Assembly (NCBI GenBank): GCA_025331125.1
Contig: JAOALB010000115.1
Location: 1 to 64,000 of the forward strand
DNA: 64,000 nt
Direction of reading: 5' to 3'
Origin: Mycogone perniciosa
Lineage: Eukaryota; Ascomycota; Sordariomycetes; Hypocreales; Hypocreaceae
The notes below the pieces were generated by a model, which was not told where the DNA came from, did no database searches, and worked only from the letters and a program-made list of their open reading frames with translations. Of this stretch, positions 12,258-22,889 are shown in pieces. The position numbers and the translations under genes were made by a program. Positions within the stretch are counted from its first letter, which is position 1; every line of letters begins with the position of its first letter.

Positions 12258-12998
12258 TCACCAGCCTTGCTTCTTCAACTCCATCACCTTGCTCACAGCT
12301 GCCTTGAACCCCGTCTTGAACCTCGCCCTCCATCGCTGGCTCCGTAACCTCTTCTTCTTCAAACCTTTCCTCTCATGGAACTTTTGTGAGTGGAACTTGT
12401 TCCTCACCTTCTGTTCTCTGCACATCCTCTCCAGCACACGGATCGCCACAGCGGGGGTTGGCGCTGAAGTCGGCGTCATCCTGTCCTTGATGAAGACCGT
12501 GCGGCCAGTGACGGCCTTGGCCCGGATTTTTGGGCGCTGCAGAGGGTCGCCCATGCCGAGGGATTGGCCGAAGGCGGCAGCTTTGGTGCCGATGATTGCG
12601 GCGATGTCGAGGGGAGTGGAGAAGTCGGCGGCGGAGTAAGGGTGCTCGGGTTTAGACGATTCTTCTTGGGTGGGAGCTTTCTGTGATTCGGAAGAAAGAG
12701 CAGAGCGAGGAGGTGATGGTGGCGGCGGCGGAGGAGGAGAGATGAAGTCGGCTTTTGATATTGCTTTTGGTACTGGCTCTGAGGGAGCCGGAGATTCGTG
12801 GGTGATGGGTTTGGGGGCTGGCTCGGGGACGTAGTTGCCGACGAGGGGATTTAGTCTGGGCTTCGGCGCTGGGGTCCTCTGCTGGCCATCTTGGTAGATT
12901 GCAGAGGCATTGAACCGGAGGGCCAGAGATGTTGAAAATGTGCGCGCTTGCGTTGTAGAAAGCCGTGTGGATGGTGCGGCTATCCGGGACAGCATCAT
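12258..12998 (-). CDS. MRP21: mitochondrial small-subunit ribosomal protein bS21m
   Basis: Component of the mitochondrial 37S ribosomal subunit. The 246-residue product begins with a mitochondrial presequence (MLSRIAAPSTRL...ARTFSTS) and has a Pro-rich linker with eight consecutive prolines. It ends in the S21 domain, with AIRVLERMCREQKVRNKF and the basic stretch LKKKRLRSQRWRARFKTGF. The linker makes it longer than bacterial S21 (about 70 residues), as usual for fungal homologues. The first of two adjacent ATGs is taken as start. Upstream, a donor GTGCGT (near 13080) and acceptor GCTAAT...TACAG (ending near 13023) suggest a 5'-UTR intron. The gene is divergent from the RBM25-like gene. Confidence 0.85.
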   Translation of the reverse strand: MMLSRIAAPSTRLSTTQARTFSTSLALRFNASAIYQDGQQRTPAPKPRLNPLVGNYVPEPAPKPITHESPAPSEPVPKAISKADFISPPPPPPPSPPRSALSSESQKAPTQEESSKPEHPYSAADFSTPLDIAAIIGTKAAAFGQSLGMGDPLQRPKIRAKAVTGRTVFIKDRMTPTSAPTPAVAIRVLERMCREQKVRNKFHSQKFHERKGLKKKRLRSQRWRARFKTGFKAAVSKVMELKKQGW

Positions 12999-13530
12999 GC
13001 TGCCATACCTCGGCGTGGTAGCCCTGTATTCAATTAGCAAGTAGTAATACCAAGGAATCTCAATAACAAAGAAAACGCACATTCTTTCAGCTGCAATGCC
13101 GCAATAGCTTGTCAATTAGCTGCTGCAACAATGGCAGAGTCTCGATATCAAGAAGTTGCATGAAGGTGTGAAAAAGTTCCGGTCGGATTAACGTTAATAC
13201 GTGGCATAGGTACCCGCCAACTGCTTCACGGAAGAAAGTCCCAAAACCGTTGCGCCGCGATTCGACGTGCAGCAAAACCCAAAAAAGTCACGAATCAGAA
13301 AGAGTCGCTCTACGCTGGCCATTGTTTTCAAGCCAGCCTCGGAAGGCTTTTTCGTCCTGGCCAATGCTATCGCGGAACCCTGAAAGACAAGAACCAAAGG
13401 GCATTGACAATTCCGATCTTGCACCTACCTGCTTTGGTGCCTCCCAGCAGAGGCGGTGCGAGCATCACTGAAACTTCTTGAGACATCGCATCTGCTGCTG
13501 CTGCTGCACTGACTTGAGGCTCTTTTCGAG
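12999..13530. other. divergent promoter between bS21m and RBM25-like genes
   Basis: About 530 bp shared by two outward-reading genes. It includes the probable 5'-UTR intron of bS21m (about 13023-13080, minus strand) and a CTG-rich leader just before the RBM25-like start. Confidence 0.5.
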
Positions 13531-15999
13531 ATGGCATATAACCCTTACGGAGGCGCTCCTCGCGGCAATCGATCCGGCGCCCCATACAGGTCTGACAGAA
13601 GAGCTCAGGGTCATCAGCAGTATGGCGCACCACCTGGCTATGGTGGCTATCCCGGCGCTGTGCCTGGCATGGCCGTTCCTCCTGGCTTAGGTGAGTCGTT
13701 CTGCTCCCAGGAGGCATCGCGCAACATGGCGACCATGATCTGCTAACACTCTTTGTCATAGGACCCCCTCCAGGCATGTCTTCTGCCCCAGGAATGGCCC
13801 CTCCGCCGGGCGTCCACCAAGCCAACGTGCCCCAAGCTAATCGTCCAAGCGGCCTTCCAACCTTCCAAGCCCCCACGAATATGCCGAACATCAACTTCAA
13901 TGCCCCCGTGATTCGACTCGGTACCGGAGCATCAGCTTCAGGTGGAAGATCCGACGATCGACCGGTGCAGTCTGGAGGAAGGCCTGGGCTTGGGATGGAA
14001 CGAGGCTCGGATCAGGGACGCATGGCGGCGAGAGAGACCATCCAGGCACTTCTCCCACCCACCAATGAGGAGAAGCTACGGACGGTCTTCTTACATCGTG
14101 TCCCGGATGGCCTTGGCGGCGACGAGGGTGTGCAAAGGCTCCTTGGCGCTGTAGGGAAGCTGAAGCGATGGGACCCCTGTGCTACTGTCATGGAGGATAG
14201 CCAGAAGCTCAAATTTGGTTTCGCCCTCTACGAAGATCCAGATTCACTAGCCATCGCTGTGAAACTTCTATTCGAGGAGCGGGTGGAGGTTCCGGCGAAA
14301 CGACAGTTAGGATCCAGCGAACCGCCATCTGACGATTCATTCGAAGGCATAGAGAAGACGCCACTCATCATGGGAATCGACTTGGCTACGGCCAGCTACT
14401 TGGAGTCTTACATGAAGAGCAAAGAAGACGACCCGGATTGGGAACCAAGGCTAGAAGCAGCCCGGACAGCACTGAACCGAGTTATCCGAGAGCTGTTCCA
14501 CCCACCTGCTGGTACGGCAACGGACGCTAATGGTGATATTGCTATGGGCGGCATCGAGGCGGAAGAGAATGTTGAGGTTGTCAACATACCCCTGGCTCAA
14601 GAAGACGAATTGGCAGACATTCCCGCCGAGATGCGAGAGGTTGTGGCTGGCGAGATTGCGGCATTCCGTGAGCGAAGCAACAGACGAGACATGGAGCGTC
14701 TGAAGAGAGAAGAGGAGCTCGAGGAGGTAGAGCGACGGCGCAACGGCGTATCACGATCACGACTGGAATCTCCACCAGCAAACTCCAATCATGTCCCGTT
14801 GGGGCCCCGAGGAAGTGCTGTACCTAATGCTCCTGCTGGGCCCAAGGGTCAGAATGGATCGAACCGTGGCGTGTCGTTTGTCAATGGCGGAGTTAGTAAC
14901 ACGGAGATGTCGATCCATCGGGAAGACGAGAATACAGATGCCAGTGACAACGAGCTGTATCAAAGACTACGATCTGAGCAAAAGGCGGAGGAGGATAAAA
15001 TGTACTCGGAGGCGGAACGAAAATGGGTCAACCGAGAACGATCAAGACAGGCGGCTCTAGACCGAGAGCGGGAGCGAGAAAGACATGATGCTGAATCGGG
15101 AGAGCGACGAAAGCAAGAGCAGCTTGAGAGAGAGAAGTCGTGGGATGACGAGCGTGAAGCCAGTCGCAAGACGCATCCCTACTACAGAGATCGTGCCGCC
15201 TGGGCGAGAAAACGAACGGCGGATCGAGCAGACGAGGAGGCGAGAGATGAGGCTGACCGACATGCGGAGGAAGCAGAGCGACGTCGTGAGGAAGCCCAAC
15301 TAGAGCGGGCACGAGGCATGGCGGACTCTTTCCTGGACCAGCAGGCACAGGAGATGGAGCAACGCGAGGCTGCGGCTGCTGCTCCTCAACCATTCAAGCT
15401 GTCTTTGGGTGCGGCAGCCCAGCGAGCCCAAGCTTCGCGCGCAGCTCCCCAGCGACGTACGATTGCCGAGGTGGAGGGCCTGCTGGACGACGAAGAAGTC
15501 GAGTCAACAAAGCGACAGCTCGTCCCAATTCAGATGGATGCAATCTCTGCAACAGCAGGCATGACAGAGGAAGAGATTTCTCAAGCAGTACGAGCCCTGG
15601 CGCAGGAGATTCCGACCGAGAAGGATGGTCTCTGGGCCTGGCAGGTCAAGTGGGATTTCATGGATGACTCGGTTGTGCGAGACAAGCTGCGGCCGTTTGT
15701 GGAGAAGAAGATTGTGGAGTATCTGGGTGTGCAGGAGGAGATGCTTGTGGAAGCTGTTGAGGAGCATCTGCGCAGACATGGCACTGCTGGGGATTTGGTG
15801 GACGAGCTCGAGGGCGTAAGTCTTTTTTCCCTCTCCCTTTCTCTTTCTCTCTCTCCCTCTTTCTCATGCCTATGAGATGACGACGTTATGCTAACTTGTT
15901 TTACAGGCACTGGACGACGAAGCAGAAGACCTGGTTAAGAAGCTGTGGCGGATGCTGATCTTCTTCACGGAGTGCGAGAAACGGGGCCTGCCGGCATGA
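13531..15999 (+). CDS. RBM25-like splicing factor with C-terminal PWI domain
   Basis: Predicted nuclear pre-mRNA splicing regulator. Three exons: 13531-13690, 13762-15815 and 15907-15999, coding 768 residues. The order is a Gly/Pro-rich N-terminus, a degenerate RRM around residues 150-230 (TVFLHRVPDGLGGDEGVQRL, then KFGFALYEDPDSLAIAVKLL), a long Arg/Glu/Asp-rich charged region typical of RBM25, and a PWI domain in the last 110 residues. The last intron splits the PWI domain and carries a long CT tract. Splicing it adds ALDDEAEDLVKKLWRMLIFF, which completes the final PWI helix. Reading through the intron would instead give a short Ser/Leu tail, so the spliced form is preferred. Confidence 0.87.
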
Positions 16000-16653
16000 G
16001 GAGCTGGCCGGGCTTGTGACAATGGCAATGTCAATGTCAGGAAACGATTACTACTGCTATTTTTCGAAGGAGACGCGGTGCAATTGCTAGGCGGCGCTGA
16101 GAACAGCCCGCCGTGTATAACTAGGGATACCTGGGTAAAGATATGAGTGAGCATGCCCCTTGATTCTCGGAGGGATTTCGAGATGGGGAGTAATTAGGCA
16201 GTTGAAAATGTGTAAATGTGTAAATACATGGTCCAAGTCTTGGTGATATGACATCATATGTAGGGAGCATTGCTTTTCATGATTGACCCTCGAATGTACT
16301 TCGTATGTGCAATAGATACTTAGTATCTTGGTGTATTTCTCCTGTTGCTCTGTGTCCGGCTCAGGTGAGTTGGGCTTACCGAGGACGCCGAGGCTGACCC
16401 ACTTCTCCACGAATGCCGTCACTGCTCATAAGATGAAAAACACCAAAACATTCAACACCAGAAAGCCGATCTAGATAGATATATGGAGTATATAAGACTC
16501 AATTCTTCAATTTCAGCAACAATAATACATAATCTCATTTATTGATTCATTCAAGAACAGTTCACTTGAGAGGCAATATTCAAGATCTCGGCACAATCCT
16601 CTGCGGCCTCATTGTCTTTCAATATACAGTCACCAATAGTACTCACACTCATC
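16000..16653. other. intergenic with promoter of the enoyl-CoA hydratase gene
   Basis: Nothing coding is evident. The 3' end carries a TATA box candidate listed separately. Confidence 0.5.
16489..16496 (+). promoter_or_regulatory. TATA box candidate of the enoyl-CoA hydratase gene
   Basis: TATATAAG lies 165 bp before the start codon. Function is inferred from position and sequence only. Confidence 0.4.
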
Positions 16654-17532
16654 ATGTCTGAATTCTTTCTCACCTCTCCTCCACCAGTCAACGACGTTCT
16701 CATCTCAGTTCCCCGCCCACACGTCCTCCTCGTCACCATCAACCGCCCCAAACAACTCAACACCCTCGGTCGGGACGCGCACTTCCAGCTGAACCGCCTT
16801 TGGAAGTGGTATGACGCCGAGCCATCCCTCCGATGTGCCATCGTCACGGGAAGCGGCAGCCGCGCTTTTTGCGCTGGTGCTGACTTGAAGGAGTGGAATG
16901 GCCTGAATGCCGCCGGCGAGAACGCCACAAAGCACAGCAACACTAGCAGCAGCACACAAGAGAAGAGGGGGGAGGCCAAGTTTGCTGATGGCGGCTTCGG
17001 CGGTCTGAGCAATCGTCGGGGCAAGAAACCCATCATCGCAGCCGTCGACGGCCTCTGTCTCGGCGGCGGAATGGAGATGGTGCTCAACGTCGATATGATC
17101 ATCGCCTCTGACGCTGCCAAGTTCGCCCTTCCAGAAGTCGCTCGCGGCGTAGTCGCTGTGCAAGGCGCTCTGCCGCGGCTGATCCGCAGTGTGGGCATGC
17201 AGCGCGCCTCTGAGATGGCGCTGCTGGGCAGGATGTACACAGCTCAGGAGATGCTCCAATGGGGTCTCGTGAACCGCATTATCGCCAAGGGTGGAGATGT
17301 CGTTGACACGGCGCTGCAGTGGGCGAGTGAGGTTGCGAATAATTCACCTGACTCCATTATTGTAAGTCGTGAGGGGCTTCTTGGCGGGTGGGAGGCAGAG
17401 AATCCGAAGGTGAGCACGGATAGGATCCAGCAGAGCATATACACGGGGATGGACGAAGGAGAGAACATGAAGGAGGGTGTGCTGAGCTTCGTGCAGAAGA
17501 GGAAGCCTGTCTGGAAGGATAGTAAGCTGTAA
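16654..17532 (+). CDS. peroxisomal enoyl-CoA hydratase/isomerase family protein
   Basis: Crotonase-fold enzyme of 292 residues, single exon. The oxyanion-hole segment AFCAGADLKEW is at residues 71-81. Both glutamates that act in enoyl-CoA hydratases are present with the correct 20-residue spacing: E141 in GGGME and E161 in LPE. This favours true hydratase chemistry over a pure isomerase. The protein ends in SKL, a canonical peroxisomal targeting signal, so it probably serves peroxisomal beta-oxidation or a specialised acyl-CoA pathway. A Ser/Thr-rich insert at about residues 88-108 is not typical of the core fold. An in-frame TTG upstream gives no better N-terminus than the ATG used. Substrate is unknown. 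Confidence 0.9.
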   Translation: MSEFFLTSPPPVNDVLISVPRPHVLLVTINRPKQLNTLGRDAHFQLNRLWKWYDAEPSLRCAIVTGSGSRAFCAGADLKEWNGLNAAGENATKHSNTSSSTQEKRGEAKFADGGFGGLSNRRGKKPIIAAVDGLCLGGGMEMVLNVDMIIASDAAKFALPEVARGVVAVQGALPRLIRSVGMQRASEMALLGRMYTAQEMLQWGLVNRIIAKGGDVVDTALQWASEVANNSPDSIIVSREGLLGGWEAENPKVSTDRIQQSIYTGMDEGENMKEGVLSFVQKRKPVWKDSKL

Positions 17533-19083
17533 TGTGTTGCATCTTTCACCCGAAAGAAGACACGACAGAGATCAAGAACGATCGAGTACCGGAGATCTAA
17601 TCAAAGTCTGAATTATCCTCTCACCAATGATCGTAACGAACTGCCCTGCTTGTTTGCTTCCTTGCTTGGCGTCGTGATACAATTATTCCCAAGTGGGTAT
17701 CTTGCACGAGATGTGCCAAGCAAGTCCAACCAGGTGATCAATTGGTTTATGAGCAGCATGAACTTACCATACATTGCTCATACCCGTACCCCGTACTGCC
17801 GTAAATGTCCATACGAGTACTCCGTACCCCCTATTCAGTAGATCGTGATCCGCACACCGCATCAAATGCCGCTATCTCACATGGTATTCCTCGTGAAATA
17901 CGCACGAGTAGGCCATCACTGGTGTCAATCTCGTCAGCCAATGAAAAAATCAGACCTACCCAGTCCTAGGCACGGCCCGTTGCGGAGCTCCGTCATTGGC
18001 TGTGGCCTCAGAATGTCCTCCAAATTATGGTCGAAAGGATATTATGAGCACAGCCCAAGCCATCTCCCAACACCTAAACGGGTAGAGAGCCCGAATTATG
18101 GAGAAAGTGATATAATACGGGTATGCATATACGCTACCCGTAGTAGCAGCAGCAATGGGTGATAGCTCAGATTGTATGTAAAACGAAAACAGTGTGATTG
18201 GATAGAGAAATGCAAAGTTATCTGTCATCTGCCTGCAAGTCAGATCACACAGTCGGTGGCGCGGAGAACGGGAGGAGAGGCCGAGCACTAGAAAGCAGAA
18301 AAAGCAATATGTTGGTCTCATGCGGCTGGACTGAGTTTGACAACTCATCGGCCAGCATGGTCTCGCGCAACCCTTTGACGTGGGAGATGGTGTGCGCCAA
18401 GTCTGGCATCATTGGCCGTCAACCCGTCGTGGCCCATCTACCATCAAGCCTCATCAACACCGACTGGCCGCTTGTCTGAGACATGCTTCTGCCCTTCTCC
18501 TGCATTCGTCCCCCGCCCATGCGATGTGCACACATCTCGCGTAGCGTCAAGAATGCAAGCAGCTACTCGTATGTCGCAAGTAGGTATGGTACATCTGCAA
18601 ACCTAGGTTGGTTAGTTGTGTACATTTTGAAAGTCATCACACGTTGTTTGGCTAGAAGTCTGCCAATAGTCGGCACGAACAAGACTGTCCCGTCGTCTCC
18701 ATTGGTCCGTGGACCCCGGCACTCAAGGATACTGTCCAAACTGGGAAACGATCGTCGCCATTCAGCCGGCAGCTTCTCAGCCTCTTCCCAAGACTTGGGA
18801 TAGCTTGCCCAGGCAGCTTTCCTCGCTTGTACTGGACCCATACACCATATTTCAACGCCGCTGAGGAGACCGACCGTCTGTCGACCCATTCAGAGCTTGG
18901 GACAGTACGCACACCTACCAGATGTCTCATATAAGATGTGGCGGGATCACCCCGTCCCCGACCTTGTTCTTGATCGATTGGGCACCATGGGGCACGCACA
19001 AGAATTCGTGCTCGTAGATTCTGCACCTTCAATATCGCCCAGATCGTTCTTACCCTCGGTCCGTGGCTCACAATTAACACATC
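17533..19083. other. intergenic stretch with an unexplained minus-strand ORF
   Basis: Contains one GTACTCCGTAC-type motif (around 17816) and the coding-like ORF at 18563-18889, listed separately. Nothing else recognised. Confidence 0.5.
18563..18889 (-). other. unresolved coding-like ORF with RTN..VPTIGRL peptide
   Basis: A 108-codon open frame starting with ATG. The composition looks protein-like (SYPKSWEEAEKLPAEWRRSF followed by PSLDSILECRGP). It carries RTNGDDGTVLFVPTIGRL at 18656-18709, and a very similar peptide is encoded near 40309-40353 on the same strand. It could be an exon of an unannotated gene, a decayed gene or chance. I do not recognise a family. Confidence 0.25.
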
Positions 19084-21187
19084 ATGTCTGCCGGGAACAT
19101 GCTCGACCCAAGCTCCGCGGAGCATCCAAAGCCAAGCTTGGAGTATCACAGGGTAGCTTTCATGGACCGTTCGCCAAGTCCTGCCCCACGGAACAGGGAA
19201 TCAAGAAAGCTGATTCTATGCTTCGACGGTACCGGCAACAAATTCCATGGCGATGATAGTGACAGCAACATTCTCAAAATATTTCGAATGCTTGACCGTA
19301 CTGCTGACGATCAATATCACTACTATCAACGTAAGTGGAATACTCGGCAGAACTCTCTCGCACGATTGTGTAAATCGACTGACTGTGATCACCAAAGCGG
19401 GAATTGGCACCTATGTCATCTCTAACTCGCTGACACATACTACCCTGCGAGCCCGCATCAGGTCGTGGTATCAGAAGGCCAAGGACTCTGCTGTCGGGTC
19501 CTCATTTGACGAGCATGTTGTTGGCGGGTACCGTTTCCTAATGCGTTTCTACAATACCGGTGACGAAATCTACATGTTCGGCTTCAGCCGTGGCGCGTAT
19601 ATCGCCCGTTTTCTAGCTGAGATGCTCGACTACGTTGGCTTGTTGTCTCACGGAAATGAAGAGCTGGTCAAGTTTGCCTGGAAGGCCTTTTCCCAATGGC
19701 AATGCCGTCATGGATCTGGTAGCAACGAGAAGCTTGCCGAGGCCGAAGAGAACAAGAAACACGAAATGTATCGTTTCATGAAAGGGTTCCGCGAGACCTT
19801 CTCACGGCCAGTGGGTAGGATCCGCTTTCTCGGTCTGTTTGACACGGTCAACTCCGTGCCTCGCTTTGAAACTGCTTGGATGCAACGCAGCAAGTTCCCG
19901 TACACGGCTCGCACCAGTGCCAAGGTTATCCGCCATGCAGTCAGCATCGACGAACGACGGGCCAAGTTCCGCCAGGATTTGATGTACCAGCACAGGACCA
20001 AGGCCAAGCACAATAAGCACCGCCAGCTGCATGAACACTGGGACAACATGTTCAACCACGTTCGCTATAGTGAAACGAATGACGATGAAACGGGAAATGC
20101 GAATGAGAACGAGGGGGTGAATGGAAATGAAAATGCTGTCGATGGAGAGAAAGGTGAGCCGGACAACCGGGGTAGGCGGCCTAGCCTGTTGACTCTGGAG
20201 GGGAATGGCGCTGCAAGCCCTGACAGCACACAAACCAAGTATGCACCATACCGACCAAGATCACGGTCCTGTCGGCAAGAGCGCCGTCGCTTAGTGTTTC
20301 AATGCAACATATCAGAACAGTATTCCGAAGCAGGAGCAGAAGACGATGATGACGACGACGACGGACAAGACATCGACGAAGTGTGGTTCTCTGGTGGCCA
20401 CGGCGATGTCGGCGGTGGATGGCAGACTGAGGGTGGCGGCAAGAGCAAGAACGCAAGTCATGTTCCCTTGGTATGGATGGTTCGTGAGGCAATACGCGCC
20501 GGTCTGCCATTTGACTTGGAAAAGGTCCAGGAGCTGGACTGTCTCGACCTCTGTGGTGACTATGGCGGTGCCAAGTCTCAAGGCAGCTGGAAGAAACAAG
20601 CCAAAGGACCGGATATTCTACTCAACAAAGGGGAAGAAGGGGACCCCATCGGACCTCCAAGCCCCGATCTCGATCCTGATGAAGAGGGAAGTCCTGCTTC
20701 TCTCTTCGAGAAGTTGATCCACGACGCACATCTGGCCCGGATCCACGACTCGCTCGTGTACGGCGGTGGCCTTGGTACGGTAGCCGTGACGGCATGGAAC
20801 GTGATGGAATGGATGCCCTTCCGTCGCATGGATCTTCAACCAGACGGCAGCTGGAAGCCTATCAACTGGCCGCTGCCTCGTGGAGAAGTCAGAGACATTC
20901 CTGACGATGTTCGTGTCCACGGCAGCGTCATTCGGCGCATGAGACAGGATGACGCGTATCGTCCAGGCAACTTGATCATTGGTGGTGGTGGTCGAGGAGT
21001 TCGTTTTGCTCCTCCAGAATATGGCATTGGAGAGTGGGAGTGTGTTGACAACCCAGGAGACCCCATTGGCGAGGTCTGGGTGAGAAAGGGGAAGCCGGTA
21101 AAACTGGAGACGAATGGAAAGAAGAAGAAGAAGAAGAAGAGCAAAGAGAATAGCGACGAGGAGGCCAATGGACGGAATGGAAGCTGA
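19084..21187 (+). CDS. DUF2235 alpha/beta-hydrolase family protein
   Basis: Two exons, 19084-19330 and 19398-21187, coding 678 residues. After a short leader the DUF2235 fold begins with LILCFDGTGNKF. The nucleophile elbow GFSRG is at residues 144-148 (Ser146 the likely nucleophile), and a later HGDVGGGW motif supplies the family histidine/aspartate region. The family includes the bacterial type VI phospholipase effectors of the Tle1 group and many uncharacterised fungal proteins, so a lipase or phospholipase activity is possible but not shown. An acidic low-complexity insert near residues 330-410 contains eight consecutive aspartates, and the tail is Lys-rich with a run of seven lysines. No signal peptide or membrane segment is obvious. 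Confidence 0.85.
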
Positions 21188-21629
21188 TCCGTGGATGGTC
21201 ACTCAACGCTCATTCATGGTGGAAGTCTAGGGTTCATCAGTGTGCTCATCGTTCCAGTCTGTTTTTGTTTTCTGTTCATTTTAGTGGAATAATATAGTAT
21301 ACCCATTTTGAGGGGGATTTTCGTTTCGATTCCGTGGACATTCTGATATGTGTTCGAGAGAGATGTGTGTTTTCACAGAGTAGTTGCCAGCTTCCCATTG
21401 CTGTCTTGTTAGGTGTCACGTGGGCCTCCTGAAATGCTTCCACCACGTAACCTAGATCTGTACGAAGTACCTATGACGAAACACCATCTATCTGACTTCA
21501 CTCGAACAATTCGCTCCAGAAGTCAATTCCATGACCAGGGGAAAAACATGGATTCATTAACGAATTAACAAAATCCACTGCCTTTCATTTAAATCCCCCA
21601 AGGAGCGGCTGTGCAGTTCAGGCCCAAAA
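21188..21629. other. intergenic with promoter of the SDR gene
   Basis: Contains CACGTG (21417-21422), a TACGAAGTAC variant of the dispersed motif (near 21461) and an ATTTAAAT element close to the next start codon. No gene seen. Confidence 0.45.
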
Positions 21630-22889
21630 ATGCCAGTTCCTACCTTCTTCTACCTCATCGAGAATGGCCCTCCCCAAATCCTCCGCGACAACGTCTGGTC
21701 CATCCTCTACTCCCTCGCCGCCCTCACACTCCTCGTTCTCCTAAAGCGCTATACATCCGGTCGCAGCAACACCTCCGAGCGAGCACTCCATGGCAAAGTG
21801 GTCATAATAACTGGCGGGACATCCGGGATAGGAGCCCAGGTCACACGGGAGCTTGCCTCTCGTGGTGCTCAGCTTGTCCTCCTCACACAAGCCCCCGGGT
21901 CCGACCCTTTCCTCGTCGAATACATACAAGATCTCCGGGACCAGACGAACAATCAGCTCATCTATGCCGAGCAGGTGGATTTGGCCAGTCTACATAGCAT
22001 CAGAAAGTTTGCGACAAAATGGATTGACAATTCGCCTCCCCGGAGGCTTGACATGATTGTGCTGTGCGCCTCCACGCTGACACCGCCAGGAGGGAAAAGA
22101 ACCGTCACAGAGGAAGGTGTCGAGGAGATGTGGATGGTCAATTACCTGGCAAACTTCCATCTGCTGGGTATTCTCAGTCCGGCCATCAAGGCGCAGCCAG
22201 TCGACCGAGACGTCCGAATAATCATGACGACATGCTCCTCGTATATCGGATCGCCACCCTTGAAGGAAGGGCTTGGAAATATGGAAGACAAGTGGTCACC
22301 TGGATCTGCCTATGCGCGAAGCAAGCTTGCGCTCAACGTCTTTGGTCAAGCTTTCCAGAAGCACCTGAACTCCTACAAGCGTCCCGACGAGCTCCCCATG
22401 AATGCCCGAGTCATCTTCGTGGACCCTGGCTTGAGCCGCACTCCTGGAACCAGGAGATGGCTGACGCGTGGTTCCCTTTGGGGCCTCGCTTTGTACGTCG
22501 GCTTCTATGCTGTTCCATGGTTCCTTCTCAAGTCACCCTACAAGGCCGCACAATCCATACTCTGCGCCACCATGGAAGGTAGCTTGGGACGTGGTAAGGG
22601 TGGCAGACTCATTAAAGAGTGCATGGAGGTGGACTTTGCCCGGACCGAGGTCAGGGACGACGAGATCGCCAAAAAGCTCTGGGAAGACAGCGATGCACTC
22701 ATCGAGAAGACTGAGAAGGGGGCAGCCAAGAAAGCGCAAGAGGAGAAACTATCGGATGAAAAGAAGCAAAAGGAACAGATTGAGGAGGTAGAAAGTCTCA
22801 TGTCTGCCATCAAAAAGGGCAAAGAGAAGGAAAAGGAAAAGCAGCGGAAGAAGGGTGACGACAAGGGGAATAAAAAGGGTAAAAACTAG
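21630..22889 (+). CDS. membrane-anchored short-chain dehydrogenase, Env9-like
   Basis: NAD(P)-dependent oxidoreductase of 419 residues, single exon. A hydrophobic segment at about residues 23-39 should anchor it in the ER or lipid-droplet membrane. The cofactor motif TGGTSGIG is at residues 61-68, the structural Asn at 171, Ser203/204 near the active site and the catalytic pair Y228/K232. The C-terminal 60 residues are a Lys/Glu-rich charged tail. The layout resembles yeast Env9, a lipid-droplet retinol-dehydrogenase-like enzyme, and the RDH family. The substrate cannot be read from sequence. The SDR call is firm; the Env9 orthology is likely but not proven. Confidence 0.88.
   Translation: MPVPTFFYLIENGPPQILRDNVWSILYSLAALTLLVLLKRYTSGRSNTSERALHGKVVIITGGTSGIGAQVTRELASRGAQLVLLTQAPGSDPFLVEYIQDLRDQTNNQLIYAEQVDLASLHSIRKFATKWIDNSPPRRLDMIVLCASTLTPPGGKRTVTEEGVEEMWMVNYLANFHLLGILSPAIKAQPVDRDVRIIMTTCSSYIGSPPLKEGLGNMEDKWSPGSAYARSKLALNVFGQAFQKHLNSYKRPDELPMNARVIFVDPGLSRTPGTRRWLTRGSLWGLALYVGFYAVPWFLLKSPYKAAQSILCATMEGSLGRGKGGRLIKECMEVDFARTEVRDDEIAKKLWEDSDALIEKTEKGAAKKAQEEKLSDEKKQKEQIEEVESLMSAIKKGKEKEKEKQRKKGDDKGNKKGKN

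Noticed and set aside
15816..15906. Reading through the last RBM25-like intron to a stop at 15875
   Set aside because: It would replace the final PWI helix with a CT-repeat-encoded Ser/Leu tail; spliced exon 15907-15999 completes the domain.
18652..19149. 165-codon minus-strand frame overlapping 18563-18889
   Set aside because: Different frame from the one carrying VPTIGRL, with Trp/Arg-rich erratic composition; treated as a shadow.
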